The position numbers and the translations under genes were made by a program. Below are positions 24,555-32,108 of a DNA stretch of 52,501 nucleotides, one piece after another. The notes beneath the pieces were generated by a model that saw only the letters and a program-made list of their open reading frames with translations, searched no databases and was not told the origin of the DNA. The stretch comes from Anaeromassilibacillus sp. An172 (GTDB lineage Bacteria > Bacillota > Clostridia > Oscillospirales > Acutalibacteraceae): contig NZ_NFKS01000022.1 of assembly GCF_002160515.1 (NCBI RefSeq), forward strand, positions 1-52,501. Direction: 5' to 3'. Numbering within the stretch: the stretch's first letter is position 1; each line of letters begins with the position of its first letter.

Positions 24555-25221
24555 CGCAATTTACTCCTTTTTGCTTAAATAGGTGAAACTCAGTTTTGGT
24601 TAGCCCCGCATCTAATGCTCGGTACATATATCGCGCAGCTATCGAAGAATATGGTTTCCACTTCTTACACTTAGCCATAACTGATGCGGGGCTGAAATCG
24701 CTAGTTTTATATACCCAAGCATATCCCTGCAGAAAGGCGACATCTTCATATGGCAAGACATCAGGTCTGTTGAGTACAAAAATTAGATACATTTTAGCTG
24801 TCCAGTTTCCAATTCCACGAAACCTTGTCAGTTGTTTGATAACTGTGTCATCATCTAATTCTTCGAGTTTAGCAAAATCAAGTTGCCCTGTCATTACGGC
24901 GGTAGTTATACCTTTTATATACATGGCTTTTGCGTTTGATGTTCCGATGGATCTTAACTGTTCAACTGTGAGTGCTGCAATACTCTCTGGTGTGATAGTC
25001 CCTCTACAAATATTATTTAATCGGTCAAAAATTTTTGCACCAGCTTTAACAGAAAGCATTTGTTCAATAATCTCATGTATCAAAAATGAATAAGGCTGAT
25101 CAATGTGTGGTTGATATGAAATTGGACCAACCATTTCTATTACCTTTGCAAGTCTTTTGTCCTTTTTGCAGAGGTATTGAATCTCGGGCGAAGATTGGTC
25201 AAAAATAAGTTGTTCTTTCAT
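24544..25221 (-). CDS. AlkA-like HhH-GPD DNA glycosylase
   Basis: The 225-residue protein is a helix-hairpin-helix glycosylase of the 3-methyladenine II type. A SFLIHEIIEQMLSVKAGAKI helix opens the fold. The hairpin RFRGIGNWTAK lies at about 133-143. The catalytic-type aspartate (Asp160 in LPYEDVAF) sits at the expected distance. These enzymes excise damaged or modified bases. The gene overlaps the OGG-like gene before it by 4 bases and the SacI-like endonuclease gene after it by 11 bases. This tight coupling to a restriction enzyme argues for a joint function, which is inference. Confidence 0.87.
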   Translation of the reverse strand: MKEQLIFDQSSPEIQYLCKKDKRLAKVIEMVGPISYQPHIDQPYSFLIHEIIEQMLSVKAGAKIFDRLNNICRGTITPESIAALTVEQLRSIGTSNAKAMYIKGITTAVMTGQLDFAKLEELDDDTVIKQLTRFRGIGNWTAKMYLIFVLNRPDVLPYEDVAFLQGYAWVYKTSDFSPASVMAKCKKWKPYSSIAARYMYRALDAGLTKTEFHLFKQKGVNCDGN

Positions 25222-26036
25222 TTCATCACCTCCGCCTTGTGATGCTGAGCATAATAAAAAGCATACTGTTGCATAATTCCTGCGTTGTTACCATACGAAG
25301 CAAATGGATTAATGCCCATATACTTGTCTTCAATAATTCTCTTAATCCAAGTGTCAACTGGAACACTAGATGTTCTTCCATAAGCAAACAACATTACACA
25401 ATTAGCAACCTTGTTTCCTACGCCCTTAATTTGCTTTAGTTCGTTCTGCATGAGTAAGTCATTTTTTTCAGATAACCCCACTAAATCAATTTTGCCGTCA
25501 CAAACCTTTCGCGCTGCATCTTGTATGTATGGGATACGGTACCCTAATCCACACTGGCAAAGACTCGCATCGCTTGCCACAAGTAATTCTTCAGGTGTCG
25601 GAAATGAAAATACTATTTCGCAGTTCGTTTGTAGCGGTTTCCCATAAAAGTTGGAAATGGTTTCGACCGATTTTTTTATAGCCGGAATACTCTTTCTCTG
25701 TGAGATAATAAACGAAATTAATACTTCCCAAGGGTCTTGTTTTAGGATTCGAATTCCACGGCCACTTGCTGCAGCAGCAAGCAAGAATTCATCGTTGCTA
25801 ATGCTCTGGCGAATAATTGAATAATTTCTTTGAAAATCAAAATATGGCTTCCACACATCATTCCAATCTTTTTCTGAGCAACTTATATCAAAAAGGTTCT
25901 CTGAAACAGGCTTAATATACAGAATCTTACTACCTGTAATAAATCTATACCACCCATTGATTTTGGCACATCGAAAACATTGCCCACTCTCCCCAATTTT
26001 ATTGACATCAAAATCGTCCAAAACCTGAACAAGCAT
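25218..26036 (-). CDS. OGG1-like 8-oxoguanine-type DNA glycosylase/lyase
   Basis: The 272-residue protein matches the OGG1 layout. The N-terminal domain begins FDVNKIGESGQCFRC and contains GWYRFITGSK. The core helix is SFIISQRKSIPAIKKSVE, followed by the hairpin IKGVGNKVANC with the lyase lysine at Lys209. The catalytic aspartate Asp228 is in VPVDTW. Both key residues are present, so it should excise an oxidised or modified purine and nick the strand. The gene overlaps the AlkA-like gene by 4 bases. GAGGAG precedes the ATG, with a palindrome just upstream. Two glycosylases in a restriction island is unusual. Confidence 0.88.
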   Translation of the reverse strand: MLVQVLDDFDVNKIGESGQCFRCAKINGWYRFITGSKILYIKPVSENLFDISCSEKDWNDVWKPYFDFQRNYSIIRQSISNDEFLLAAAASGRGIRILKQDPWEVLISFIISQRKSIPAIKKSVETISNFYGKPLQTNCEIVFSFPTPEELLVASDASLCQCGLGYRIPYIQDAARKVCDGKIDLVGLSEKNDLLMQNELKQIKGVGNKVANCVMLFAYGRTSSVPVDTWIKRIIEDKYMGINPFASYGNNAGIMQQYAFYYAQHHKAEVMK

Positions 26037-26049
26037 ATTTACTCCTCGT

Positions 26050-26067
26050 TTGCATAGAAATATGCAA
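26050..26067. promoter_or_regulatory. Palindrome upstream of the OGG-like gene, possible operator
   Basis: Perfect 7-bp arms (26050-26056 and 26061-26067) with a four-base spacer sit between the Cro/CI-type regulator gene and the OGG-like gene. GGCTAC is repeated just beyond it. A binding site for the adjacent regulator is plausible. Confidence 0.45.
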
Positions 26068-26101
26068 TTGGCTACTGTAACCGTTGACTGGCTACATTAT
26101 T

Positions 26102-26305
26102 TTAGTCATCAACTGTTTCGAGAATATCTTCAATACGACAATGGAGTGTTTCACAAATTTTCAGCAGAACATCCGTCGTGATATTTCCGCCCTTACCAAG
26201 TTTTGCGATGGAGGCTGCACTAACTTTCGCAGCCTCTTTTAATTCCATCTTGGTCATATTTTTATCGATAAGCATTTTCCACAGTTTGTTGTAGCTGATT
26301 CGCAT
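26102..26305 (-). CDS. Cro/CI-type (XRE family) regulator
   Basis: The ATG at 26305 follows GGAGGAGA at good spacing and gives 67 residues; an ATG five codons earlier overlaps that ribosome site. The protein is a minimal helix-turn-helix of the YozG kind: ISYNKLWKMLIDKNMTKMEL, then VSAASIAKLGKGGNITTDVL and a C-terminal LHCRIEDIL. It sits between the ABC ATPase gene and the glycosylase/endonuclease genes. That is where a controller protein of a restriction system would lie, and it may set timing for the genes downstream. Confidence 0.88.
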   Translation of the reverse strand: MRISYNKLWKMLIDKNMTKMELKEAAKVSAASIAKLGKGGNITTDVLLKICETLHCRIEDILETVDD

Positions 26306-26325
26306 GGGTCTCTCCTCCATATGCT

Positions 26326-28134
26326 TTATTTGACATCGTTCAAGAAACCGTACCGGCCGCTTTCCAACCCTTTGGTAAAAGTAATTACATGAGCGCCAGC
26401 GGCTTTGTAATCGAGTTTCGGAATATGGCGGATATTTTCCAGAATGATTATTTGTCCGTCATGTTGATGAGAAATAAAGTACTTAAATAAGGCTGTACGC
26501 ATACTCTCCGGCGCAGAATCGTTTACTCCTTGGTCAAGACCAAGAAGCGGTGTGTCGATTACTACAAATCCTGGATCATAAGTAGCGTGAGCGTTCATAT
26601 AACTACGGAATACCATTGCCACAATACTGTTCAAGAAAGAGCAATACCCTTGCCCGTGAATATCTGCTTTTTTATGCCCATTGATTTCGATGTCGAAATC
26701 TTTCATATTGAAACGAGCTGTAGTCAAATTGTCATAAGCACACTCAATAAGCGCTTCTTTCAGCATTTGGTCAATGTGTTCTTGAAAATCATCCCCGAAG
26801 TACTCCTTGGGGTGATATTCGAGTTGAGCATCATCCTCACTCGGCAATTCTCTAAGGTCAGTTTCCCAACTTGAAGCGAAGTCATCAATCACTTGCAACT
26901 CGCGTTTAATCTGAATGTAGGCACGATAGCTGTTAAGGGATTCACGCAAAGCATCTGCTTTAGGTTGCAATTCTTTTTCAATCATTGCTTCGATGGCATC
27001 TCGTTTTTCCTGCAATTCCCGTAGATTTGCCTCTATTTCGCTCTGTTCCGTTTGGAGATCAAGTTCCGTTTCGGATAAGCCATCCATTTGTGCTGTGATT
27101 CTGCTCAATTCTGCCTGTGCTGAATTAATATACGATTTTTTATCACGCACCGGGAGTTTCCCCTCACAGAAGGGACACACTTGATTTTTTGGAACAAAGC
27201 CGATCTCAGCTTCGCCATTTACAATAAATGACAACCTTTTAATATCAGAAATATATTGGCTTTTCAAAGAACTATAACGGGACTTAAGCAATTCGCACTC
27301 AGCAGCTCTGCTTTGTAAGCGCAGAATCTGACTAAGTAACTCCCGGCTATGATCGACCGCATTAGAAATTTCGGTTTCAGTATTCTGCAGGCTATCAATA
27401 ATATCCTGCATTGCTTTTTCGACATCAACGCCATCAAATACTTCCAATGTTTCCAGTAGACCTTTACGTTTATCAGCGGCAGATTGTATTTTTTTATTGA
27501 CATACTCCTCGACCGCTTTTTTACGAGCAACACGAATTTCCTTTTTCGTCTGAGCATCAGCTTCGGCAAAGTCTCGTCCAAACAATAAAAAGAGAAGTGC
27601 GGAAAGTAATGCCGTTTTCTCGGTGGCCTGCTCTGGTTCTATAATCGAGGATTCCTTGGCTATATCATTTACATGAAAGAGCAGAACATGAAGGAATGTG
27701 CGCCATGTCAATCTCTTTTTCTCAAAATTTTTATTCTTTATTACAAAATGCTCACCCTCGATGCCTATCGAGCTTAAAAGTAGATCGCTTAAAATAGGGA
27801 GAGGCTCTTTTTTGTTTGTAGGATTAAGATCATATTTCCCATTTTCAAAACCTGGAACATTGGTGACAACATCTACTTGGTTCTTACCGAAAGTTCGAGT
27901 AATGGAAATATCACCTTTGCCAGTGTGTATTGATAGTTCGATGGTATCATATCCCAAGCATTCGTCAAAGGGCTTTGCCTTGCTGCCAAAGCAAAAATCA
28001 ATACACTTAATAATACAGGTCTTGCCCGTGTTAGAGCGTCCCTGGATTATATTCAATCCGGGATGAAAGTCAATTATAGAATCGGATTTTCCGTTTCCTT
28101 TGGCAGTGACCCGCATGATATAAAAATCGCTCAT
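26326..28134 (-). CDS. SMC/RecF-like ABC ATPase of an ABC-3C-type system
   Basis: The 602-residue protein has an N-terminal ABC half with Walker A GRSNTGKT (32-39), then a long coiled-coil middle. CPFC near residue 316 suggests a zinc-hook-like or rubredoxin-like tip. The C-terminal half carries Walker B near residue 523 (GFVVIDTPLLGLDQ), with HGQGYCSFLNSIVAMVF ahead of it as the signature-like region. Such ATPases are the motor of the three-component ABC-3C conflict systems predicted from gene neighbourhoods. It starts 2 bases after the middle-component stop. It likely acts on DNA or nucleoprotein in the cytoplasm. Confidence 0.85.
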   Translation of the reverse strand: MSDFYIMRVTAKGNGKSDSIIDFHPGLNIIQGRSNTGKTCIIKCIDFCFGSKAKPFDECLGYDTIELSIHTGKGDISITRTFGKNQVDVVTNVPGFENGKYDLNPTNKKEPLPILSDLLLSSIGIEGEHFVIKNKNFEKKRLTWRTFLHVLLFHVNDIAKESSIIEPEQATEKTALLSALLFLLFGRDFAEADAQTKKEIRVARKKAVEEYVNKKIQSAADKRKGLLETLEVFDGVDVEKAMQDIIDSLQNTETEISNAVDHSRELLSQILRLQSRAAECELLKSRYSSLKSQYISDIKRLSFIVNGEAEIGFVPKNQVCPFCEGKLPVRDKKSYINSAQAELSRITAQMDGLSETELDLQTEQSEIEANLRELQEKRDAIEAMIEKELQPKADALRESLNSYRAYIQIKRELQVIDDFASSWETDLRELPSEDDAQLEYHPKEYFGDDFQEHIDQMLKEALIECAYDNLTTARFNMKDFDIEINGHKKADIHGQGYCSFLNSIVAMVFRSYMNAHATYDPGFVVIDTPLLGLDQGVNDSAPESMRTALFKYFISHQHDGQIIILENIRHIPKLDYKAAGAHVITFTKGLESGRYGFLNDVK

Positions 28135-28136
28135 TG

Positions 28137-28586
28137 TTACCTCCTTAATGATTGAACTGCTTTAGCACTAATTGCCTTTAATATTGCAGTGTCAGATTGC
28201 CGGGAATACTTTTTATGTACTTTTTTCGCTATTTGTAAATACTGCAGTTTGTAATCCGAATTAAGCGTACTGACGTATTTTCGTCCGGCAGATGTCAACA
28301 TATATAGGAAGCCAGCTTGAGTTCGATTTATCGCTATCAAACCATCTAATACAAACATTTTTATGCCATCCGCGCAAATCTCCCTCTTAGATGATAACTC
28401 GCTAAAGCTAAGACTGTTATCACCGTGCAGGTTTTTTTCAGACACATCGAAATCCTTACCATAAATCGTCATGAAATCATACGCAGTGATCCGGTCAATT
28501 GTCATGCTCTTTGGACTCACAACTGAGAGTAGAAGCATTACACGCAATCCTGTTTCAAAGGGCGTATTAAACAAGTTACTCATCAA
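28137..28586 (-). CDS. ABC-3C middle-component-like protein
   Basis: The 149-residue protein begins NLFNTPFETGLRVMLLLSVV, the typical opening of ABC-3C middle components. A winged-helix-like body with DGLIAINRTQAGFLYMLTSA follows, and a basic C-terminal helix ends it. Middle components are thought to bridge the ATPase and the C-terminal-domain protein. The gene overlaps the upstream gene by 11 bases and is followed 2 bases later by the ATPase gene. Identification rests on the start motif and gene order. Confidence 0.78.
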   Translation of the reverse strand: MMSNLFNTPFETGLRVMLLLSVVSPKSMTIDRITAYDFMTIYGKDFDVSEKNLHGDNSLSFSELSSKREICADGIKMFVLDGLIAINRTQAGFLYMLTSAGRKYVSTLNSDYKLQYLQIAKKVHKKYSRQSDTAILKAISAKAVQSLRR

Positions 28587-29289
28587 TGTTTACCCACGAC
28601 TTGATTACGTCGTCATTCACCAAAATGTGGCAGATGCCCTTCTTCTCAAGATTTCCAATTAAGCCAGCAATATTTATCAAGGTCGATTTTGAAAGGGTGG
28701 TACTAGTAATTTTGTCCAAAACAGCTCGAAGCCGATCATATCCGGATGCATGGCGATCATCATAATAAGTGTCAGATATTCCGTCAAATGCATCTTGCTT
28801 TAATGCCTTGAACTGTTGCTCGCCATCGGCAAAAACCTCACGCACGGAACGCTGAACACTCTCTGCACTATAATAGGCCATGCGTTGATTAGCAAAATCC
28901 TTTCGATAACGGGATGGCAACGAATTAATCGTATCAGCTGTAACTATGTTATTGATTTTTTCAGCATAGACCTCACAGAGTGCGTTAATATACGGCAGCT
29001 CACCTGTTTTGAGAGCGCTTTGTGGAATCAACTGTACAGGAAGCGTTATCTCTTCATTTCCAAGATAAATAACCCGAGTAGTCGGATCATATCTCGTAGG
29101 AGTTAAGGGTGTATATGGGGTTCCATTTTCGTCAACTGATGGCGAACCTTGATTTTCAAAAACATTGATGCTTAGATTTTCCACATGATTCGCATGAACA
29201 GATCTATCCCCGTATTGATTTACTTGGGTAAGCGGTGCACTGGCAGACGGCACCTGCGCAGATTCATTTTTCTGAATTTCGCTTGCCAT
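28576..29289 (-). CDS. ABC-3C C-terminal-domain component with N-terminal VNQYGD tag
   Basis: I start at the ATG at 29289, about 10 bases after TGGAGG, giving 237 residues; an ATG five codons earlier lies upstream of that site. Residues about 23-39 hold VNQYGD and HANHVENL. A middle region contains LGNEEITLPVQLIPQSAL and a helical segment. The C-terminal domain ends KGICHILVNDDVIKSWV, resembling the ABC-3C C-terminal domain that partners the middle component and ATPase. The same tag closes the protein encoded just upstream, so the two probably work together. Confidence 0.75.
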   Translation of the reverse strand: MASEIQKNESAQVPSASAPLTQVNQYGDRSVHANHVENLSINVFENQGSPSVDENGTPYTPLTPTRYDPTTRVIYLGNEEITLPVQLIPQSALKTGELPYINALCEVYAEKINNIVTADTINSLPSRYRKDFANQRMAYYSAESVQRSVREVFADGEQQFKALKQDAFDGISDTYYDDRHASGYDRLRAVLDKITSTTLSKSTLINIAGLIGNLEKKGICHILVNDDVIKSWVNIDE

Positions 29290-29303
29290 ACACTTTACCT
29301 CCA

Positions 29304-30308
29304 TTATAATTTGAGATTCTCCACATGATTAATATGAATAGGGTGATCACCATATTGATTTACAACTGTTTGGTGTATTATCTTTTCTTCAGATGGTTCT
29401 GCGGCACCTGATGGCTGTTTGTCATCCACGACCTCCGCATCCGCACTCTCAGGCTCATCTTCGGGTGGGTCTGTTTTTTTATTATCTTGCCTTATTTGCT
29501 CTGCAATTTGATGCGTTGCTCGTTCAAAAGAGTCAGCAAATATAGATAATGTCCGTCCCATAGAATCTGTAATTGTCCTTGAATCTGATTGTATTTTTGA
29601 GAGTGGGTTCTCTTCTAAAGTGGAATCTTGCTGAGATATAACAGTTACATCATATAAAGTTACCGTAATAGGCTGCGTCAGTGATTCACCCGCGGTTCCT
29701 GTATACCTTCGTTCCTTGCGTGGCTTTTTAGTACCAAGCGCCTCCAGTGTATCTTTTCCAAATCGATTTTGCTCACGGCGTTTTACTAGAATAAAGTGCA
29801 AAACTCCAAGGAGAAAAGGCTGAAAGGAAAATTCAGTTGTCATTCTCATCTCATGCTTGGATATAGGGGTACCTTTAGCTTTAATATAAAAAGTTTCATC
29901 TTCCGGTATTGTATCATCGTTTTCAATAATCTCGAGAAGAGCTTTTACAAGCCAGTCTTTCATCTCCATGTTCAGATGCCAATTTACAAACTCCGACATT
30001 CTCTTAAGAGGGTCGGGGCTTTTACTTTTTACTGCACTATCAAAAGCTGTGCTAACAGCAATGTCATTAAACGGAACATTGATGCTACCCTCAATTTCAC
30101 ATTCTCGATATTGCGATGTGTCTTTTGCAGCCCCGTAATTTCGTGAGCCAGTAAATGTATAAATCAGATCTTGCATGAGGATGGGTGCTGCATGACTGTC
30201 CTTTTTTCCAGCTTTATGATCACGGGCTTTTTCACCAGGAAGAGTTGCCTGAATAAGCAAGAAAAAGAAGACGCCTCCGCATAAAAATGGCTGTTTTTCA
30301 ATTTGCAT
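29304..30308 (-). CDS. Candidate fourth component of the ABC-3C-like system, C-terminal VNQYGD tag
   Basis: The ATG at 30308 sits 6 bases after GAGGAGGA; a GTG two codons earlier is too close to it. The 334-residue protein is not one I recognise. It shows two similar segments, QPFLCGGVFFFLLI near the start and QPFLLGVLHFILVKRREQ near residue 163, so it may contain a duplicated fold. A flexible acidic linker (about 265-310) leads to the last 20 residues, VNQYGD and HINHVENLKL. Nearly the same tag is near the start of the next protein. It heads the minus-strand operon and could be a sensor or effector of the ABC-3C-like set. Confidence 0.6.
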   Translation of the reverse strand: MQIEKQPFLCGGVFFFLLIQATLPGEKARDHKAGKKDSHAAPILMQDLIYTFTGSRNYGAAKDTSQYRECEIEGSINVPFNDIAVSTAFDSAVKSKSPDPLKRMSEFVNWHLNMEMKDWLVKALLEIIENDDTIPEDETFYIKAKGTPISKHEMRMTTEFSFQPFLLGVLHFILVKRREQNRFGKDTLEALGTKKPRKERRYTGTAGESLTQPITVTLYDVTVISQQDSTLEENPLSKIQSDSRTITDSMGRTLSIFADSFERATHQIAEQIRQDNKKTDPPEDEPESADAEVVDDKQPSGAAEPSEEKIIHQTVVNQYGDHPIHINHVENLKL

Positions 30309-30339
30309 TTTCACTCCTCCTCAAAAAATAACTCAAGTA

Positions 30340-30499
30340 ACTGAAGTAATGCGTTGAGGACCTCTGTGCCTATTGACATCGACTGAAGTAACAATAGGTT
30401 AGATTTAGAAGGTCGGACAAGCCATACTTGCACAAACACACAATAGATTAATTTTGATTATATCACATATTCTCGAAAATTACTATCCTGTTTGTGCAA
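30340..30499. promoter_or_regulatory. Divergent control region with repeated operator-like motifs
   Basis: A minus-strand TATAAT box lies at 30457-30462. It is flanked by a 10-bp inverted repeat (30428-30437 with 30490-30499). Nearer the island gene a 10-base direct repeat occurs at 30340-30349 and 30382-30391, and a 7-base inverted repeat at 30369-30375 with 30392-30398. This dense symmetry suggests tight repression of the ABC-3C operon, perhaps shared with the divergent phage-side gene. The binding protein is not identified. Confidence 0.5.
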
Positions 30500-30577
30500 A
30501 TTTGTTCTGCAAACGCAGAAATATGTCAGCAATAAGGGAATTGATCTTCAGCAATATATAGCAAGGAGGTGAACGAC

Positions 30578-30718
30578 ATGGCAAGCAACAAGAAGCAGAC
30601 TTCCAAGGCAGTAGCTACCAAGGCAAGTCAGATTCTCAAAGACGGTCGCTACAGTAGTAAGTCAAAGTCTGTCGCAGGCAGCGCTTTGGCGCAAACCAGA
30701 TCTGGAAAGAAAAAATAA
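30578..30718 (+). CDS. Small basic conserved protein
   Basis: An AAGGAGGTG site precedes an ATG at 30578 that opens a 46-residue frame: MASNKKQTSKAVATKASQIL, a KDGRYSSKSKSVAGSALAQ stretch and a basic end. It is rich in lysine, serine and alanine, with a very high charge. Similar tiny proteins occur in many bacteria and mobile elements as far as I recall, without known function. A terminator-like hairpin follows. It stands at the boundary between the defence island and the phage genes. Confidence 0.65.
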   Translation: MASNKKQTSKAVATKASQILKDGRYSSKSKSVAGSALAQTRSGKKK

Positions 30719-30729
30719 GGTCTGAAACC

Positions 30730-30796
30730 GATGGGTAGTGACGTATTAGCCAATACGCCTGCCCATCCCCTTCGGGGGATTATTAAGTTTTTAATT
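30730..30796 (+). terminator. Overlapping hairpins ending in a T run (attenuator-like)
   Basis: One stem pairs 30730-30735 with 30762-30767 and has a nested 5-bp stem (30743-30747 with 30752-30756). A second stem, 30765-30770 with 30775-30780 around a TTCG loop, precedes a T run. The two share bases 30765-30767 and cannot form fully together, which is an attenuator-like design. It may simply end the upstream small gene. Confidence 0.5.
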
Positions 30797-30991
30797 CGTG
30801 TTTCTATCCTGAGCATGGCAAAGAGCCGCTCACCGCCCAACACCGCATCACCTGATCACTGATGGCTCAACGGCATCCGGCGGTACAACTGAATACTGTG
30901 GCTGCCTTTTGAGCGGGTTAGCTGCAATCCGAAACGGAGAGATTCGTTTGGACTGCGGTTGGTCTTTTGCACCCATTTTGCGGCTATCTTC

Positions 30992-31029
30992 AATTCCTCC
31001 GTTCCGAGAAATCGACAAACGGAGGAATT
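30992..31029 (+). promoter_or_regulatory. Ribosome-site-sequestering hairpin
   Basis: A perfect 12-bp stem (30992-31003 with 31018-31029) contains the GGAGGA ribosome site of the next gene in its right arm, 4 bases before the ATG. The preceding 230 bases hold no gene, so this is a long leader. Translation would need the stem to be opened, for example by a trans-acting factor. Confidence 0.65.
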
Positions 31030-31032
31030 TTT

Positions 31033-31557
31033 ATGCCAAATCAAGATAAGCAGTACACCATTTATCTTCGGTCAGCCAACCTGAGAGTCCCTTGTACCAA
31101 ACAGCAGTTTGACGATTATTACCGCGATATCAACGCCTATCGCCGCACCCAGATGAATCACGGGCGTTGCGTATGCCCACCGTCCAAGTGGCTTCATTGC
31201 GATATGGACTGCTGTACCTGTCCTCATCGCACCAGCGGCGACATCAGCTACCTCGATGACAGCCGTGTGGATGACGAAGGTAATGAAATGACCTGGCTGG
31301 ATCATCTGCAGGAAAAGATGCCGGATCTCCAGAGTCCGTCCTTCGATGATACATACGCAGAACAGTCCGAGATGCAGACAATCATCGCTCGGCTCAATGA
31401 AATCATGCCCCAAGCCATTATAATTGGTCAGCTTCGGGAGCAAGGACTTAGTGACACAGCCATTTCAAAAGAAATCGGTGTGCCGAGAAAGACTTTTACC
31501 GATCGGCTCAAGAAAGCCAGAGACCGTTTGAAAAAAGAATTCCCGGAACTTTTTTGA
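31033..31557 (+). CDS. Phage/mobile-element regulator with Cys-rich centre and sigma-region-4-like HTH
   Basis: The ATG at 31033 lies just after the GGAGGA held in a hairpin; upstream starts have no ribosome site. The 174-residue protein has an N-terminal segment YTIYLRSANLRVPCTKQQFD and a cysteine cluster (CVCPP, then CDMDCCTCP). The C-terminal HTH (GLSDTAISKEIGVPRKTFTD) resembles sigma-70 region 4. Proteins of this make-up precede replication genes in clostridial prophages and integrative elements. A role in starting early transcription is likely but inferred. Confidence 0.75.
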   Translation: MPNQDKQYTIYLRSANLRVPCTKQQFDDYYRDINAYRRTQMNHGRCVCPPSKWLHCDMDCCTCPHRTSGDISYLDDSRVDDEGNEMTWLDHLQEKMPDLQSPSFDDTYAEQSEMQTIIARLNEIMPQAIIIGQLREQGLSDTAISKEIGVPRKTFTDRLKKARDRLKKEFPELF

Positions 31558-31654
31558 GAATTTTTCGATTTGCCCGCCAAAACGCCATTCTCGTTTCCAT
31601 TGGGTTGTGTAAGGAGCAACACAGACACCGCTCCTTCCAGGGAGGTGAATGAGA

Positions 31655-31864
31655 ATGTACGAGTCCGAAAACACGATGATGACTCAGGAAGATGAACTGG
31701 TTGATATCCTCTTGGACTTCATCATCGTATCCGCAAATCTGGCGAAGAAAATCAACCAGGCAGTCAAACAGAAGCAAATCAAGGAAGGAGACACCGTCAA
31801 TGGGCAAAATCAGCGAACTGGACATGGCAATCAGCGACCTTCGCAAAGCTGCTGCCACTATTAA
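31655..31864 (+). CDS. Small phage protein
   Basis: GGAGGTGA precedes two ATGs; the one at 31655 has better spacing and gives 69 residues. The product starts MYESENTMMTQEDELVDILL, has a helical middle (FIIVSANLAKKINQAVKQKQ) and a glutamine-rich tail. Its end overlaps the next gene by 65 bases in another frame. The function is unknown. Confidence 0.55.
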   Translation: MYESENTMMTQEDELVDILLDFIIVSANLAKKINQAVKQKQIKEGDTVNGQNQRTGHGNQRPSQSCCHY

Positions 31865-32108
31865 CAATGTAGCGGACACCCTGGCTGAGATGTTCAGCGG
31901 TGCCGCCACCGAGGAAACTCCCGTCAATGAACCTCCTCTCACGCTGGAACAGGTCAGAGCTGTTCTCGCCGAAAAGTCCCGCAACGGTCACACCGCTGAG
32001 ATTCGTACTCTGCTCCGGAAGTATGGTGCCGCCAAACTCTCGCTGGTAGACCCCGCCCACTATAAGAATCTGCTTCGTGACGCGGAGGTGTTGCCGGATG
32101 CCACCTAA
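31800..32108 (+). CDS. Small phage protein of the replication module
   Basis: The ATG at 31800 follows AAGGAAGGAG and opens a 102-residue protein. A helical N-terminus (ISELDMAISDLRKAAATINN) is followed by PLTLEQVRAVLAEKSRNGHT and TLLRKYGAAKLSLVDPA. The latter half looks like a small helical domain found in phage proteins upstream of DUF2800 genes. Its stop overlaps the ATG of the next gene. The function is unknown. Confidence 0.75.
   Translation: MGKISELDMAISDLRKAAATINNVADTLAEMFSGAATEETPVNEPPLTLEQVRAVLAEKSRNGHTAEIRTLLRKYGAAKLSLVDPAHYKNLLRDAEVLPDAT

Noticed and set aside
30719-31032. tRNA gene or attachment site in the leader before the early regulator
   Set aside because: The stems do not fold as a cloverleaf, there is no T-loop sequence, and no integrase is adjacent.
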